Part shown: positions 7,313-15,302 of the stretch, one piece after another | How positions within the stretch are numbered: the stretch's first letter is position 1 | How the letters are laid out: each line of letters begins with the position of its first letter | DNA from: JAAEKA01 sp049299095 | GTDB taxonomy: Bacteria > Chloroflexota > Anaerolineae > JAAEKA01 | Length of the DNA: 24,126 nt | Direction: 5' to 3' | Assembly (NCBI GenBank): GCA_049299095.1 | Contig: JBAQWV010000160.1 | Span: 1 to 24,126 of the forward strand | Translations under genes and position numbers: made by a program | The notes under the pieces: generated by a model | Seen by the model: the letters and a program-made list of their open reading frames with translations, nothing else | Databases searched by the model: none | What the model was told of the DNA's origin: nothing

Positions 7313-8059
7313 ATGTCCTCTCTCTTCTCTCAAGCCGCGGACATCCTGCGCAGCGCACGCCGTTTGGTGGTGCTGACCGGCGCGGGAATGAGCAAGGAAA
7401 GCGGCATCCCCACCTTCCGCGACGCACAAACCGGCCTGTGGGCGCAGCATAGCCCGGAGCGGCTGGCAACGATGCAGGGTTTCCTGGCCGATCCGCGCCT
7501 GGTATGGGACTGGTATCAGTTCCGCCTGGGGCTGGTGGAGCAGGCCCAACCCAACCCGGGCCATGTCGCCATCGCAGAGATGGAGCGTCAATTGCCCTTC
7601 GTGCAGGTAATCACCCAGAACGTGGACGGCCTGCACAGCGCGGCGGGCAGCCAGCGCGTGCTGGAGCTGCACGGCAACATCCGCCGCTTTAAATGCCTGC
7701 GCGGGCACGGACACATGAGCATGGCCGATTTTCAGGATCAGGACGCGCGGCCGCCGCTCTGTCCGCAGCCCAATTGTCGGGCACTGATCCGGCCTGACGT
7801 GGTTTGGTTTGGCGAAAACCTCGATTTCAGTGTGCTCAACCAGGCTGTGGCCTTCAGCGAGGCCTGCGACGCGATGCTGATTGTCGGCACAAGTGGCGTA
7901 GTGCAGCCCGCGGCCAGCCTGCCTTATCAGGCTGTACGCGCCCGTTTGATCGAAGTAAACCCGGAGCCGAGCGAGCTGTCAGACTCGGTGTCTATTTATC
8001 TGCAAGGCCGGGCCGGCGAAGTGCTGCCGGAACTGGCGCGCTTAATCCGTCAGAAGTAA
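7313..8059 (+). CDS. NAD-dependent protein deacylase (sirtuin, Sir2 family)
   Basis: This 248-aa sirtuin removes acyl groups from lysines using NAD. The NAD site GAGMSKESGIPTFR (23-36), TQNVDGLH (101-108) and the catalytic HGN (H120) are intact. Y68 and R71 form the YxxR pair that, in SIRT5 and CobB, recognises succinyl/malonyl groups, so an acidic-acyl deacylase is plausible. The zinc module is unusual: C128 is followed by LRGHGH instead of CxxC, and the second pair is C150-x4-C155. The ATG at 7313 has no ribosome site; a possible -10 (TACGAA) sits 2 bp upstream, which hints at a leaderless start, though that promoter is weak. It follows the deaminase by 214 bp of inverted repeats and precedes the glycan locus. 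Confidence 0.93.
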   Translation: MSSLFSQAADILRSARRLVVLTGAGMSKESGIPTFRDAQTGLWAQHSPERLATMQGFLADPRLVWDWYQFRLGLVEQAQPNPGHVAIAEMERQLPFVQVITQNVDGLHSAAGSQRVLELHGNIRRFKCLRGHGHMSMADFQDQDARPPLCPQPNCRALIRPDVVWFGENLDFSVLNQAVAFSEACDAMLIVGTSGVVQPAASLPYQAVRARLIEVNPEPSELSDSVSIYLQGRAGEVLPELARLIRQK

Positions 8060-8069
8060 GGAACAAGTC

Positions 8070-8130
8070 GTAAGGAGACAGGATTTGCGCTGCTATCAGC
8101 CAGTTGGCGCATAGCTCGTTTACTCCTTAC
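8070..8130. repeat. Nested inverted repeats between sirtuin and dehydratase
   Basis: GTAAGGAG (8070-8077) pairs with CTCCTTAC (8123-8130). Inside, TGCGC (8086-8090) pairs with GCGCA (8107-8111), and GCCAGTTGGC (8099-8108) is a small self-complementary unit. The right arm carries two copies of the heptamer TTACTCC (8120-8133). The region could be a processing or attenuation structure between the two genes. No T-tract supports a terminator. Confidence 0.5.
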
Positions 8131-8156
8131 TCCCCGCGAAACAGAGGAGTTTCTGT

Positions 8157-9146
8157 ATGAATTGGAGCGGCAAGCCCGTGCTGGTGACGGGCGCAGGCGG
8201 CTTTATTGGCAGCCATTTAACGGAACGACTGATTGACGAAGGCGCGCAAGTGCGCGCTTTTATTCGCTATACTTCGCGCGCCGACCTGGGCCTGCTCAGC
8301 CTGTTGCCAAAGGACAAGCTGGCCGCGCTGGAGGTGATCAGCGGCGACCTGCGCGACGTGGAAGCAGTGCGTGCAGCGGTGAAGGGCACGGACACGATCT
8401 TCCACCTCGGCGCGCTGATTACCATCCCCTACTCGTACATTCACCCGCGCGAGGTGATCGAAGTGAACGTGCTGGGAACGACCAACGTGCTGATGGCCGC
8501 CCGCGACTATGCGGTGCGGCGCATGGTGCACACCTCTACCAGCGAGGTATACGGCACGGCGCGCTACACGCCGATTGACGAAGCGCATCCCCTGCAGGGC
8601 CAGTCGCCCTACTCGGCCAGCAAGATCGGCGCGGACAAGATCGTGGAAAGCTTCGTGCGCTCGTTCGAGCTGCCCGTCGCCACGCTGCGCCCCTTCAACA
8701 CCTACGGCCCGCGACAATCAGCCCGCGCCGTGATCCCCACAATCATCACCCAGGCACTGATGCTGGACGAGGTACGCCTCGGCGCGCTGACGCCGCAGCG
8801 CGACCTGAGCTACGTCACTGACACGGTAGACGGTTTTATGCGCATGGCCACGCACGACGCGGCCATCGGCCAAGAAGTAAACATCGGTGCAGATGCCACA
8901 ATCTCGATTGGCGAGCTGGCCCAGAAAATCCTCGGCATCATTGGCCGCGATCTACCCATCGTCAGCGACGAACAGCGGATGCGGCCCGCGGGCAGCGAGG
9001 TGCTGCGCCTGTGGGCGGATAATCGCAAGGCCAGCCAGCTCATCGGCTGGCGTCCGCAGGTGTCACTCGACGCGGGCCTGGCGCGCACAATCGAATGGAT
9101 TCGCGGCAATCTGAGCCGCTATCGTCCTGGGATGTATGAGGTATGA
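8157..9146 (+). CDS. NAD-dependent nucleotide-sugar 4,6-dehydratase (LegB/GMD-like)
   Basis: This 329-aa extended short-chain dehydrogenase/reductase has the Rossmann motif TGAGGFIG (11-18) and the catalytic Y152-x3-K156. The segment TSTSEVYGTA (126-135) carries the T-S-E triad of GDP-mannose-type 4,6-dehydratases rather than the T-D-E of RmlB. The pattern GQSPYSASKIGADK, RPFNTYGPRQSARAVIPTII and the C-terminal TGW-like IGWRPQVSLDAGL closely recall LegB of legionaminic-acid loci. The reaction would be dehydration of an NDP-sugar to a 4-keto-6-deoxy intermediate. GAGGAG (8144-8149) lies 7 bp before the ATG. It opens the glycan locus. The sugar and nucleotide are not determined, and a 4-epimerase is the main alternative. 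Confidence 0.88.
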   Translation: MNWSGKPVLVTGAGGFIGSHLTERLIDEGAQVRAFIRYTSRADLGLLSLLPKDKLAALEVISGDLRDVEAVRAAVKGTDTIFHLGALITIPYSYIHPREVIEVNVLGTTNVLMAARDYAVRRMVHTSTSEVYGTARYTPIDEAHPLQGQSPYSASKIGADKIVESFVRSFELPVATLRPFNTYGPRQSARAVIPTIITQALMLDEVRLGALTPQRDLSYVTDTVDGFMRMATHDAAIGQEVNIGADATISIGELAQKILGIIGRDLPIVSDEQRMRPAGSEVLRLWADNRKASQLIGWRPQVSLDAGLARTIEWIRGNLSRYRPGMYEV

Positions 9147-9197
9147 CTTCACGAATATGGCTCTGCCAAAAGCCCTCTTAGATTTGAGAACTGTTTG

Positions 9198-9926
9198 ATG
9201 CACGCAATCATCCTCGCTGGCGGCAAGGGCCGACGGTTACGTCCTTATACCACGGTGCTGCCCAAGCCGCTGATGCCTCTCGGCGATATGCCGATCATCG
9301 AAGTGGTGCTGCGCCAACTGGCCGCGCATGGCTTCCACGAGGTCACCATCGCGGTCGGCTATCTGGCTGAGCTGCTGATGGCCTATTGCGGCGACGGCAG
9401 CAAGTTCGGCGTGCGGATCCGCTACTCGCGCGAGGAGGAGCCGCTGGGCACAGCCGGGCCGCTGGCTTTGATTGATGGCCTCGACGACAGCTTCCTGGTG
9501 CTGAATGGCGATGTGCTGACCAGTCTCGACCTGGCCGCACTGATTCAGCAACACCGCAGCAGCGGCGCAGTCGCCACCATCGCCACGCACCAGCGGCAGC
9601 AGCAAATCAACTATGGCATCATCGAAAACGATGCCGCAGGCCAGGTCACCGCGTACATCGAAAAACCGACGTACCATTACCAGGTCAGTATGGGTATCTA
9701 CGCGCTGGAGCCGACCGTGCTGCGCTGCATTGCACGCGGGCAGTACCTCGACTTGCCCGATCTGGTACGGCAATTGATGGGCGACGGCGAACGCGTGCTG
9801 GCCTATCCCTTTGACGGCTACTGGATGGACATTGGCCGCCATGACGATTACGAGCAAGCTGCCGAAGAATTCGAAAAGATGTTACCGGTGTTGCTGCCAA
9901 CCATGTCTCAAGCAAAAAAGATTTGA
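9198..9926 (+). CDS. Sugar-1-phosphate nucleotidyltransferase
   Basis: This 242-aa enzyme of the NTP_transferase (RfbA/mannose-1-phosphate guanylyltransferase) fold joins a sugar 1-phosphate to a nucleotide. The N-terminal LAGGKGRRLRPYTTVLPKPL contains the GGxGxRL-x-P-x-T and PKP signatures that bind the triphosphate. NGDVL near residue 98 supplies the metal Asp, and IEKPTYHYQVSMGIYALEP fits the sugar pocket. There is no left-handed beta-helix or C-terminal CBS domain, so it is the short form. The ATG at 9198 begins the family motif; a TTG directly before it adds only one residue. No clear ribosome site is seen. It probably supplies the activated sugar used by the dehydratase next door or by the transferases downstream. 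Nucleotide preference cannot be read. Confidence 0.88.
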   Translation: MHAIILAGGKGRRLRPYTTVLPKPLMPLGDMPIIEVVLRQLAAHGFHEVTIAVGYLAELLMAYCGDGSKFGVRIRYSREEEPLGTAGPLALIDGLDDSFLVLNGDVLTSLDLAALIQQHRSSGAVATIATHQRQQQINYGIIENDAAGQVTAYIEKPTYHYQVSMGIYALEPTVLRCIARGQYLDLPDLVRQLMGDGERVLAYPFDGYWMDIGRHDDYEQAAEEFEKMLPVLLPTMSQAKKI

Positions 9927-9934
9927 TGCGGCGG

Positions 9935-9982
9935 GTATTGCCTATGGCGTAATGTTTTATAAAATTACGTAGCAGGCAATAC
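9935..9982. repeat. Long imperfect hairpin upstream of the first flippase gene, overlapping a possible promoter
   Basis: Outer arms GTATTGCCT (9935-9943) and AGGCAATAC (9974-9982) are perfect. Inside, CGTAA (9948-9952) plus TTTTA pairs with TAAAA plus TTACG (ending 9969) with a small bulge. The dyad contains TTGCCT (9938-9943) and TAAAAT (9960-9965) 16 bp apart, a weak promoter for the gene at 10004. It could be an operator-promoter, or an RNA hairpin splitting the operon. No T-run follows it. Confidence 0.6.
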
Positions 9983-10003
9983 ACCCATGCCAGCCAAGGA
10001 TTT

Positions 10004-11326
10004 ATGCCCCCCCGCCTCTCCGCTTCCCTACACCGTGTGCGTGACCTCTGGCAACGCAGCCCGTTTGCGCGCAATGTCACATCAACCTTTGCCGTACAAA
10101 TTCTGACGCTGGTATTTGCCACGCTCAATGCTGCAATCATTGGTCGCGTGCTGCACTCCGAAGGCAAAGGCATCGTGGCGATGGCGGTGCTGGTGCCGGC
10201 TATTTTCGCCCTGTTTCTCAGCGGCGGTCTGAACGTTGCCAACGTCTACTACATCGGCCAACGCCGCTTTGACACAGCCGCCCTGACTGCCAACGCGATG
10301 ATGTTTGCGTTGACAGCCACTGGCATTGGCGCGCTGGTCGCTGCGCTGCTGTACGCAACCGGTGCACTGAACAAGGCGCTACCCGGCATTCCGTTGGGCT
10401 TGCTGGGGTTGAGTATGCTCTCTCTGCCCTTCGTCCTGCTAAATTCTTATTTCAACGGCATCCTGCAGGGCTTGCAAAAAATCACCGCGGTGAACCGCGT
10501 CAGCCTGTTGACGCGCGGCAGTACGTTGCTGTTGACCGTGCTGCTGGTGTTGGTGCTGCATTGGGGCTTGACCGGCGCAGTACTGGCGGTGTTCGGCTCG
10601 GCTGTCATCACGCTGCTGGCCCTGATGCGTTTGCTGCAAGGCCACGGCGCCGATTTCCGCCCCCGCTGGAACCCGCTGGTTGCTAAAACCACCCTGAAAT
10701 TCGGCCTGCGCGGCTACATTGCCAACGTCCTGCAATATTTCAACTATCGGCTCGACCTGTTTTTAGTCAATCTGTTCCTCGGCCCTGCTGGCGTTGGCAT
10801 TTACACTGTATCGGTAGCAATGGGCGAGATGCTTTGGTATCTCCCCAACGCGGTCAGTTTCGTGATCTTCCCGAAGGCTGCCAACTCCTCGCACGCGGCG
10901 ATGAACCGCTTCACCCCCCGCGTATTTCGCGCTACGTTGGGCTTGACTGCGCTCGGTGCAATCGCGTTGATCTTCATCGGTCGCCCCTTCATCAACATCG
11001 TCTATACATCAGCGTTTTCATCGGCCTATGGCCCCATGCTCGCCCTGCTGCCGGGCATTGTGTTGCTGGGCGGCGGCAAAGTGCTGACCAACGAAATCGC
11101 CGGGCGCGGCTATCCACAGTACAATTCCATCGCTTCCGGTGTGTCTCTGGTGGCAACCGTGACGCTGGACCTGCTGTTAATTCCGCGCTACGGCGTGCTC
11201 GGTGCGTCGCTGGCCTCGACGCTGGCCTATTCAACGATCTTTTTGCTGGCATTGTACTACTATAGCCGGGTCAGTCGGCTGGCTGCCGATGCGACACCCG
11301 CCACCGAGGCGGTAACACCGCTATGA
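10004..11326 (+). CDS. Polysaccharide flippase, Wzx/MATE-like (first of two)
   Basis: This 440-aa integral membrane protein has about 12-14 hydrophobic segments spread along its length, starting near residue 25 (STFAVQILTLVFATLNAAIIG) and ending with LASTLAYSTIFLLALYYYSRV. It belongs to the polysaccharide biosynthesis (Wzx/MurJ/MATE-like) group that flips lipid-linked glycans across the cytoplasmic membrane. AAGGA sits 4 bp before the ATG, and the N-terminus is basic (HRVRDLWQRSPFARN), as expected for a cytoplasmic start. Its stop overlaps the next gene's start as ATGA, so the glycosyltransferase is translationally coupled. A second flippase lies downstream at 13723. Confidence 0.87.
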   Translation: MPPRLSASLHRVRDLWQRSPFARNVTSTFAVQILTLVFATLNAAIIGRVLHSEGKGIVAMAVLVPAIFALFLSGGLNVANVYYIGQRRFDTAALTANAMMFALTATGIGALVAALLYATGALNKALPGIPLGLLGLSMLSLPFVLLNSYFNGILQGLQKITAVNRVSLLTRGSTLLLTVLLVLVLHWGLTGAVLAVFGSAVITLLALMRLLQGHGADFRPRWNPLVAKTTLKFGLRGYIANVLQYFNYRLDLFLVNLFLGPAGVGIYTVSVAMGEMLWYLPNAVSFVIFPKAANSSHAAMNRFTPRVFRATLGLTALGAIALIFIGRPFINIVYTSAFSSAYGPMLALLPGIVLLGGGKVLTNEIAGRGYPQYNSIASGVSLVATVTLDLLLIPRYGVLGASLASTLAYSTIFLLALYYYSRVSRLAADATPATEAVTPL

Positions 11327-12504
11327 AACTGCTGTATGCAGGTGTCGTAGAGCTGGACGGTGAGCGCGCGGACAAGATCCACTTTGTCAGCCTGGCGCGC
11401 GAATTGCGCGCACTCGGTCACGACTTGGTGGTTGTGGCCCATGGCCGTAGCTGCCCGCCCGCGCTGGATGGCATGGAGGTTCACCTGTTGCCGCGCACCA
11501 CGCAGGCCGGGGCCGCGCGGCCGTGGTACGATCTGCGCCTGCTCGCCACGTTGACCCGCCTGCGCGGCCGCGCCGATTTTGCTGCGCTGTACCATCGCGG
11601 CGTGCCGTTGGCGAACCGTTGGGCACGGCTAGCCCGACTGCCATCGGTGGTCGAAATCAACGGCATCCACACCGACGAGCTAGCCGCGCGTGGAATACAC
11701 GGGCCGCGGCTACAAGCCTTTGCGCAGCGCGAACGGGCGGTGATTGCGGGTGCAACGCGCACGATCTGCGTCACCGACGGCTTGCGCAGGCAGATGATTG
11801 AGCGTTTCGGTGTGCGCCCCGAACACTGCACAGTGATTCAGAACGGCGTGGATACCGCCCTGTTTACACCGCGCCCGCGCGCCGAATGTCTGGCACAAAC
11901 CGGCCTGCCTGCCGATGCCTTCCATGTCGGCTTTGTGGGTGCATTTCAGGCGTGGATTGACTTCACCACTCTGCTGGCCGCGGCGGAAAGCCTGCACGCA
12001 CAGGGTGTACCCCTCCGGCTGACGCTGGTGGGCGATGGGCCGGCTTACGCGACCGTGGCCGCACAAATTGCCCAGCGCGGCTTGGCCGAAGTGGTGCAGA
12101 TGACGGGCCGCGTGCCACACAGTGCGGTGCCGGTGTGGATGAACGCCTTCGACGTGTGTCTGGCCCCATCCAGCGGCACGTACATCGAAACCATCGGCAA
12201 ATCATCCATGAAACTGTTCGAATACATGGCCTGCGCACGGCCAGTAGTATTGGCCGCACTACCGGGGGAAGGCGACCTGATGATACACGCGCAGGCAGGG
12301 TTGGTGTATCCACCGGGCGATGCCGCCGCGCTGGCCGCGCAGATATTGACGCTTTATCGCGCTCCCGAACGCCGCGCCGAATTGGGCGCACGGGCACGCG
12401 CCTTCGTGGTGCAGCAGCATAGCTGGCGCAGGGTGGCCGAACAGACCGTGCAGGTACTGGACGCGGCGCTGGGCCAGCCAAATGACGCCCTTGTGGATAG
12501 ATAA
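11323..12504 (+). CDS. Glycosyltransferase, GT4 family
   Basis: This 393-aa protein has the two-Rossmann GT-B fold. The N-terminal acceptor domain starts MKLLYAGVVELDGERADKI. The C-terminal donor domain includes FVGAFQAWIDFTTLLAA, LTLVGDGPAY and the GT4 E-x7-E region in SSMKLFEYMACARPVVLAALPG. GT4 enzymes are retaining transferases that use NDP-sugars. It starts inside the stop of the preceding flippase (ATGA overlap). It has no membrane segment and is probably cytoplasmic or membrane-associated. Donor and acceptor are unknown. Confidence 0.9.
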   Translation: MKLLYAGVVELDGERADKIHFVSLARELRALGHDLVVVAHGRSCPPALDGMEVHLLPRTTQAGAARPWYDLRLLATLTRLRGRADFAALYHRGVPLANRWARLARLPSVVEINGIHTDELAARGIHGPRLQAFAQRERAVIAGATRTICVTDGLRRQMIERFGVRPEHCTVIQNGVDTALFTPRPRAECLAQTGLPADAFHVGFVGAFQAWIDFTTLLAAAESLHAQGVPLRLTLVGDGPAYATVAAQIAQRGLAEVVQMTGRVPHSAVPVWMNAFDVCLAPSSGTYIETIGKSSMKLFEYMACARPVVLAALPGEGDLMIHAQAGLVYPPGDAAALAAQILTLYRAPERRAELGARARAFVVQQHSWRRVAEQTVQVLDAALGQPNDALVDR

Positions 12505-12537
12505 GCAGGCAAGTACACAAGCCTTACGTATTACGCA
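12503..12537 (+). repeat. Short tandem repeats, period 8 then 7, between two glycosyltransferase genes
   Basis: Three octamers share an initial AAG: AAGCAGGC (12503-12510), AAGTACAC (12511-12518) and AAGCCTTA (12519-12526). They overlap two heptamers, TTACGTA and TTACGCA (12524-12537). The ACAAG core matches the larger array at 19093-19238. The array fills the gap between the two genes and may be why the downstream gene lacks a ribosome site. Confidence 0.5.
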
Positions 12538-12559
12538 GTACCCAGAACTGAAAGCTTTT

Positions 12560-13720
12560 ATGCGCCTCGCCATCATCTCCAACCCCAACAGCATTCACAC
12601 TCAGCGGTGGGTGCGCTTTTTTGCCGCGCGCGGGCATGACGTAATCCTGCTGGGGCCGAACCCGCTGACCACCTCCCTGCCTGCGGGCATTCGTTTCCAC
12701 GACTTGACCCGACTGACCAACCGGCGCAAGTTCCGTTTTGTGGTGTGGACGTGGACGCTGCGCCGCCTCCTGGGCGAGCTGCGTCCCGACGTGTTGCATG
12801 CGCATCAGGTGACCAACGCGGGCTGGCTGGGCACTGGAAGCGGCTATCATCCCTTCCTGGTTACCAGTTGGGGGTCAGATTTGCTGGTTGGCGCGCAGCG
12901 TTCCGCCTTGTCGCGACGCATCGCGCAGGCTGTGCTGCACCGCGCGGACTACGTCACCTGCGTGTCGGAGCCGCTGGCCGCGGTAGCGCGCACGCTGGGC
13001 ACTCCCGCCAGCAAAGTCGAAGTGGTGCATTGGGGGGTGGATACAGAGATTTTCAACCCATCTGGTGCCCATTGGGGTCTCGATACAGTTCCTGCGGAGC
13101 CTACACAACCAACAACATCCGCCCCCCGCCCGCCGCTTGTCCTCAGCATCCGCGCACTGCGACCCATCTACAACCCGCTGGTGATCGCACAGGCCATCCC
13201 GCGCGTGTTGGCCGCGCGGCCCGATGCGCGCTTTGCCATCCGCACCTACAGCGTGGACGCAGCCCTGCTGGCCGAGTTTCAACGCATGGTCGCCGACGCA
13301 CACGCCGAGCACGCGGTGCAGTACATCGGCGATCTGCCCAACGACGCGGCGATTGCCGAGTTGTACCGGCAGGCCGCGGTGGTGGTGTCGGTTCCCAGCT
13401 CCGATGGCACGCCGCAATCGGTGCTGGAGGCGCTGGCCTGCGGTGCAGTGCCCGTGCTGAGCGACCTGCCCTCGCTCCATGCGTGGGTCAAGCCGGAGGT
13501 GAGCGGCCTGTATACGCCGGTGGCGGACGCCGAAGCGACCGCCGCAGCCATTTTGCGCCTGCTGAACGACGACGCACTGCGCGGCCAAATGCAGGCCGCG
13601 GGCGCGCAGGTGATCCAAAAGCGGGCGGACAGCCGCCTCTGGATGCAGCGCTACGAGCAGATTTACGCCCAATTGGCTGCGGGCGACCGTCCGCAGCCGC
13701 CCGCGGGAAGGACGTCCTAA
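12560..13720 (+). CDS. Glycosyltransferase, GT4 family
   Basis: This 386-aa GT-B glycosyltransferase starts MRLAIISNPNSIHTQRWVRFF, a typical GT4 N-terminus, so the ATG at 12560 is chosen over one at 12482 that would overlap the previous gene and add 26 atypical residues. HAHQVTNAGWLG and YVTCVSEPLAAVARTLG mark the first domain, then VVHWGVDTEIFNP. The donor domain has VVVSVPSSDGTPQSVLEALACG with the conserved Glu residues. A Pro/Thr-rich insert (about residues 173-192) separates the domains. No Shine-Dalgarno sequence is visible. Only 2 bp separate its stop from the second flippase's start. Sugar specificity is unknown. Confidence 0.9.
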   Translation: MRLAIISNPNSIHTQRWVRFFAARGHDVILLGPNPLTTSLPAGIRFHDLTRLTNRRKFRFVVWTWTLRRLLGELRPDVLHAHQVTNAGWLGTGSGYHPFLVTSWGSDLLVGAQRSALSRRIAQAVLHRADYVTCVSEPLAAVARTLGTPASKVEVVHWGVDTEIFNPSGAHWGLDTVPAEPTQPTTSAPRPPLVLSIRALRPIYNPLVIAQAIPRVLAARPDARFAIRTYSVDAALLAEFQRMVADAHAEHAVQYIGDLPNDAAIAELYRQAAVVVSVPSSDGTPQSVLEALACGAVPVLSDLPSLHAWVKPEVSGLYTPVADAEATAAAILRLLNDDALRGQMQAAGAQVIQKRADSRLWMQRYEQIYAQLAAGDRPQPPAGRTS

Positions 13721-13722
13721 CC

Positions 13723-15201
13723 ATGTTCGCCAAGTTCAAGCAACTGGCGGGACAATCTTCGCTGTACACTGCGGGCGAAATCCTGCGCAGCAGCCTCTCT
13801 TTTTTGCTACTGCCGATTTATGTGCGCCGCCTGTCCCCCGCGGATTACGGCATCATCGGCGTGATGAGCCCGGTGTTTTCGCTGCTGTCCATCCTGCTGG
13901 CCGTGGGGATGCCTGCGGCGCTGCTGCGCTTTTACTTTGATTACCGCGAGGATGAGGCCCTGCTGCGTCGCTATCTGGGCACGGTGACGGTGTTCGGTAT
14001 CGGCATGGGACTGATCGGCTCGATCCTGCTGACACTGCTAGGCCCGGCTTTCTTCGGCTGGCTTCTGCCTAACACGCCGTTCAATCCGTACGTGCTGATC
14101 ACGATCTGGAATGCCGGCATCTCGGTGGTCTCGGTGCTGACGTTGCAGCTTTTCCGTGCGCGCCAGCAGGCGCACTATTTCATTACGTTCAACCTGGTTG
14201 ACTTCACGCTAACCACCGCGCTGATCATCCTCTTTGTGGTGGGATGGAAGCAAGGCGCGCTGGGCAGCTTGTGGGGGCAACTGCTGGCCGCGGTGGTGAT
14301 GGCCGCGCCGGCGATCTGGATTTTGGCGCGCGCGGGGTCGTTAGGCTTTTCCTGGCAACTGCTGCGCCCATCGCTCAAGTTGGGCCTGCCATTGCTGCCC
14401 TTTCTGCTCGGCACATGGGCGCTGAACGTCTCCGACCGCATTGTGCTGGACGGGCTGGTCTCGCGCGAGGCGCTGGGGGTGTACACGCTGGGCTATCAAT
14501 TCGGCATTTTGCTCAACATGATTTCGACCTCGCTGAACAGCGCATGGCAGCCATTCTTCTACCAGCACGCGCCCGACCACAAAAACGCACCGATGATCAG
14601 CTCGTTCATCACCTATCAGGTGGCGTTGATGACGTGGCTGGCGCTGGGGCTGGCCTTGCTGGCTCCCGAAGTCATTCGCATCATGGCGACACCCGCCTAC
14701 TGGGGTGCGAGCGCGATTGTGCCGTGGGTGGCCGCGGGCTACGTGGCGCGTTATCTGTATCTGTTTCCCGTCAACAGCTTGCTTTTTCGCAAGCGCCCCG
14801 GCTGGATTGCTGCGCTGACAATTCTGGCCGCGGCGTTGAATGTTGCACTGAACTTCTGGCTGGTGCCGCGCTACGGCGTGCTGGCAGCGGCGGTCAATAC
14901 GCTGGTGGCCTTTGCCGTACTGCTGGGGCTGGTTTTTGTTGTAGGGCAGCGCACGTTTTATGTGCCCTACGAATGGACGCGGCTGCTGCGCATCCTGTTG
15001 TTGGCGCTGGCATTGTTTGCGCTGGGCTGGCGTTTCATTCCCACCCAATCGCTCTGGTTGAGCCTCGTGCTGAAAAGCGCCCTGCTGGTGATCTGGCCGC
15101 TGGCGCTGCTGCTCACCGGCTTCCTCACGCGCGCCGAGCGTGCGCGTGCGCGCCAGGTCATCAGTAGACAAGCGAATAAGTATATAAAGAAACACGGCTA
15201 A
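13723..15201 (+). CDS. Polysaccharide flippase, Wzx/MATE-like (second of two)
   Basis: This 492-aa protein has about 14 hydrophobic segments, from SLYTAGEILRSSLSFLLLPIY to LVIWPLALLLTGFLT, and a basic C-terminal tail (RARARQVISRQANKYIKKHG). The N-terminal motif LLPIYVRRLSPADYGIIGV is classic for Wzx-type O-antigen/polysaccharide transporters. The chosen ATG at 13723 is the only start that gives this N-terminus; GGAAGGA lies about 11 bp upstream. The reading frame stays open for about 980 bp upstream inside the previous gene, which is a high-G+C shadow rather than a fusion. Having two flippases suggests two glycan products or a heterotypic pair. Confidence 0.92.
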   Translation: MFAKFKQLAGQSSLYTAGEILRSSLSFLLLPIYVRRLSPADYGIIGVMSPVFSLLSILLAVGMPAALLRFYFDYREDEALLRRYLGTVTVFGIGMGLIGSILLTLLGPAFFGWLLPNTPFNPYVLITIWNAGISVVSVLTLQLFRARQQAHYFITFNLVDFTLTTALIILFVVGWKQGALGSLWGQLLAAVVMAAPAIWILARAGSLGFSWQLLRPSLKLGLPLLPFLLGTWALNVSDRIVLDGLVSREALGVYTLGYQFGILLNMISTSLNSAWQPFFYQHAPDHKNAPMISSFITYQVALMTWLALGLALLAPEVIRIMATPAYWGASAIVPWVAAGYVARYLYLFPVNSLLFRKRPGWIAALTILAAALNVALNFWLVPRYGVLAAAVNTLVAFAVLLGLVFVVGQRTFYVPYEWTRLLRILLLALALFALGWRFIPTQSLWLSLVLKSALLVIWPLALLLTGFLTRAERARARQVISRQANKYIKKHG

Positions 15202-15250
15202 AACCCGAACAAACGACAAAACCAAGCACCCAACTACTCCCGCCTTGCGC

Positions 15251-15298
15251 ACTTATCTACTTATTCCTTTGTCTCCTTACTTCCTTGCCTCCTCTTCC
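15251..15298 (+). repeat. Pyrimidine-rich period-8 tandem repeat before a glycosyltransferase gene
   Basis: Six degenerate octamers run head to tail: ACTTATCT, ACTTATTC, CTTTGTCT, CCTTACTT, CCTTGCCT and CCTCTTCC. They end 4 bp before the ATG at 15303. The preceding DNA (15202-15250) is A-rich without an evident gene. The array replaces a normal ribosome site region. Confidence 0.6.
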
Positions 15299-15302
15299 AG
15301 CC

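Noticed and set aside
12745..13722. A 326-codon open stretch in frame with and upstream of the second flippase
   Set aside because: It overlaps the GT4 gene at 12560-13720, whose frame has clear family motifs; the translation is Arg/Gly/Ala-rich without structure. A high-G+C shadow.
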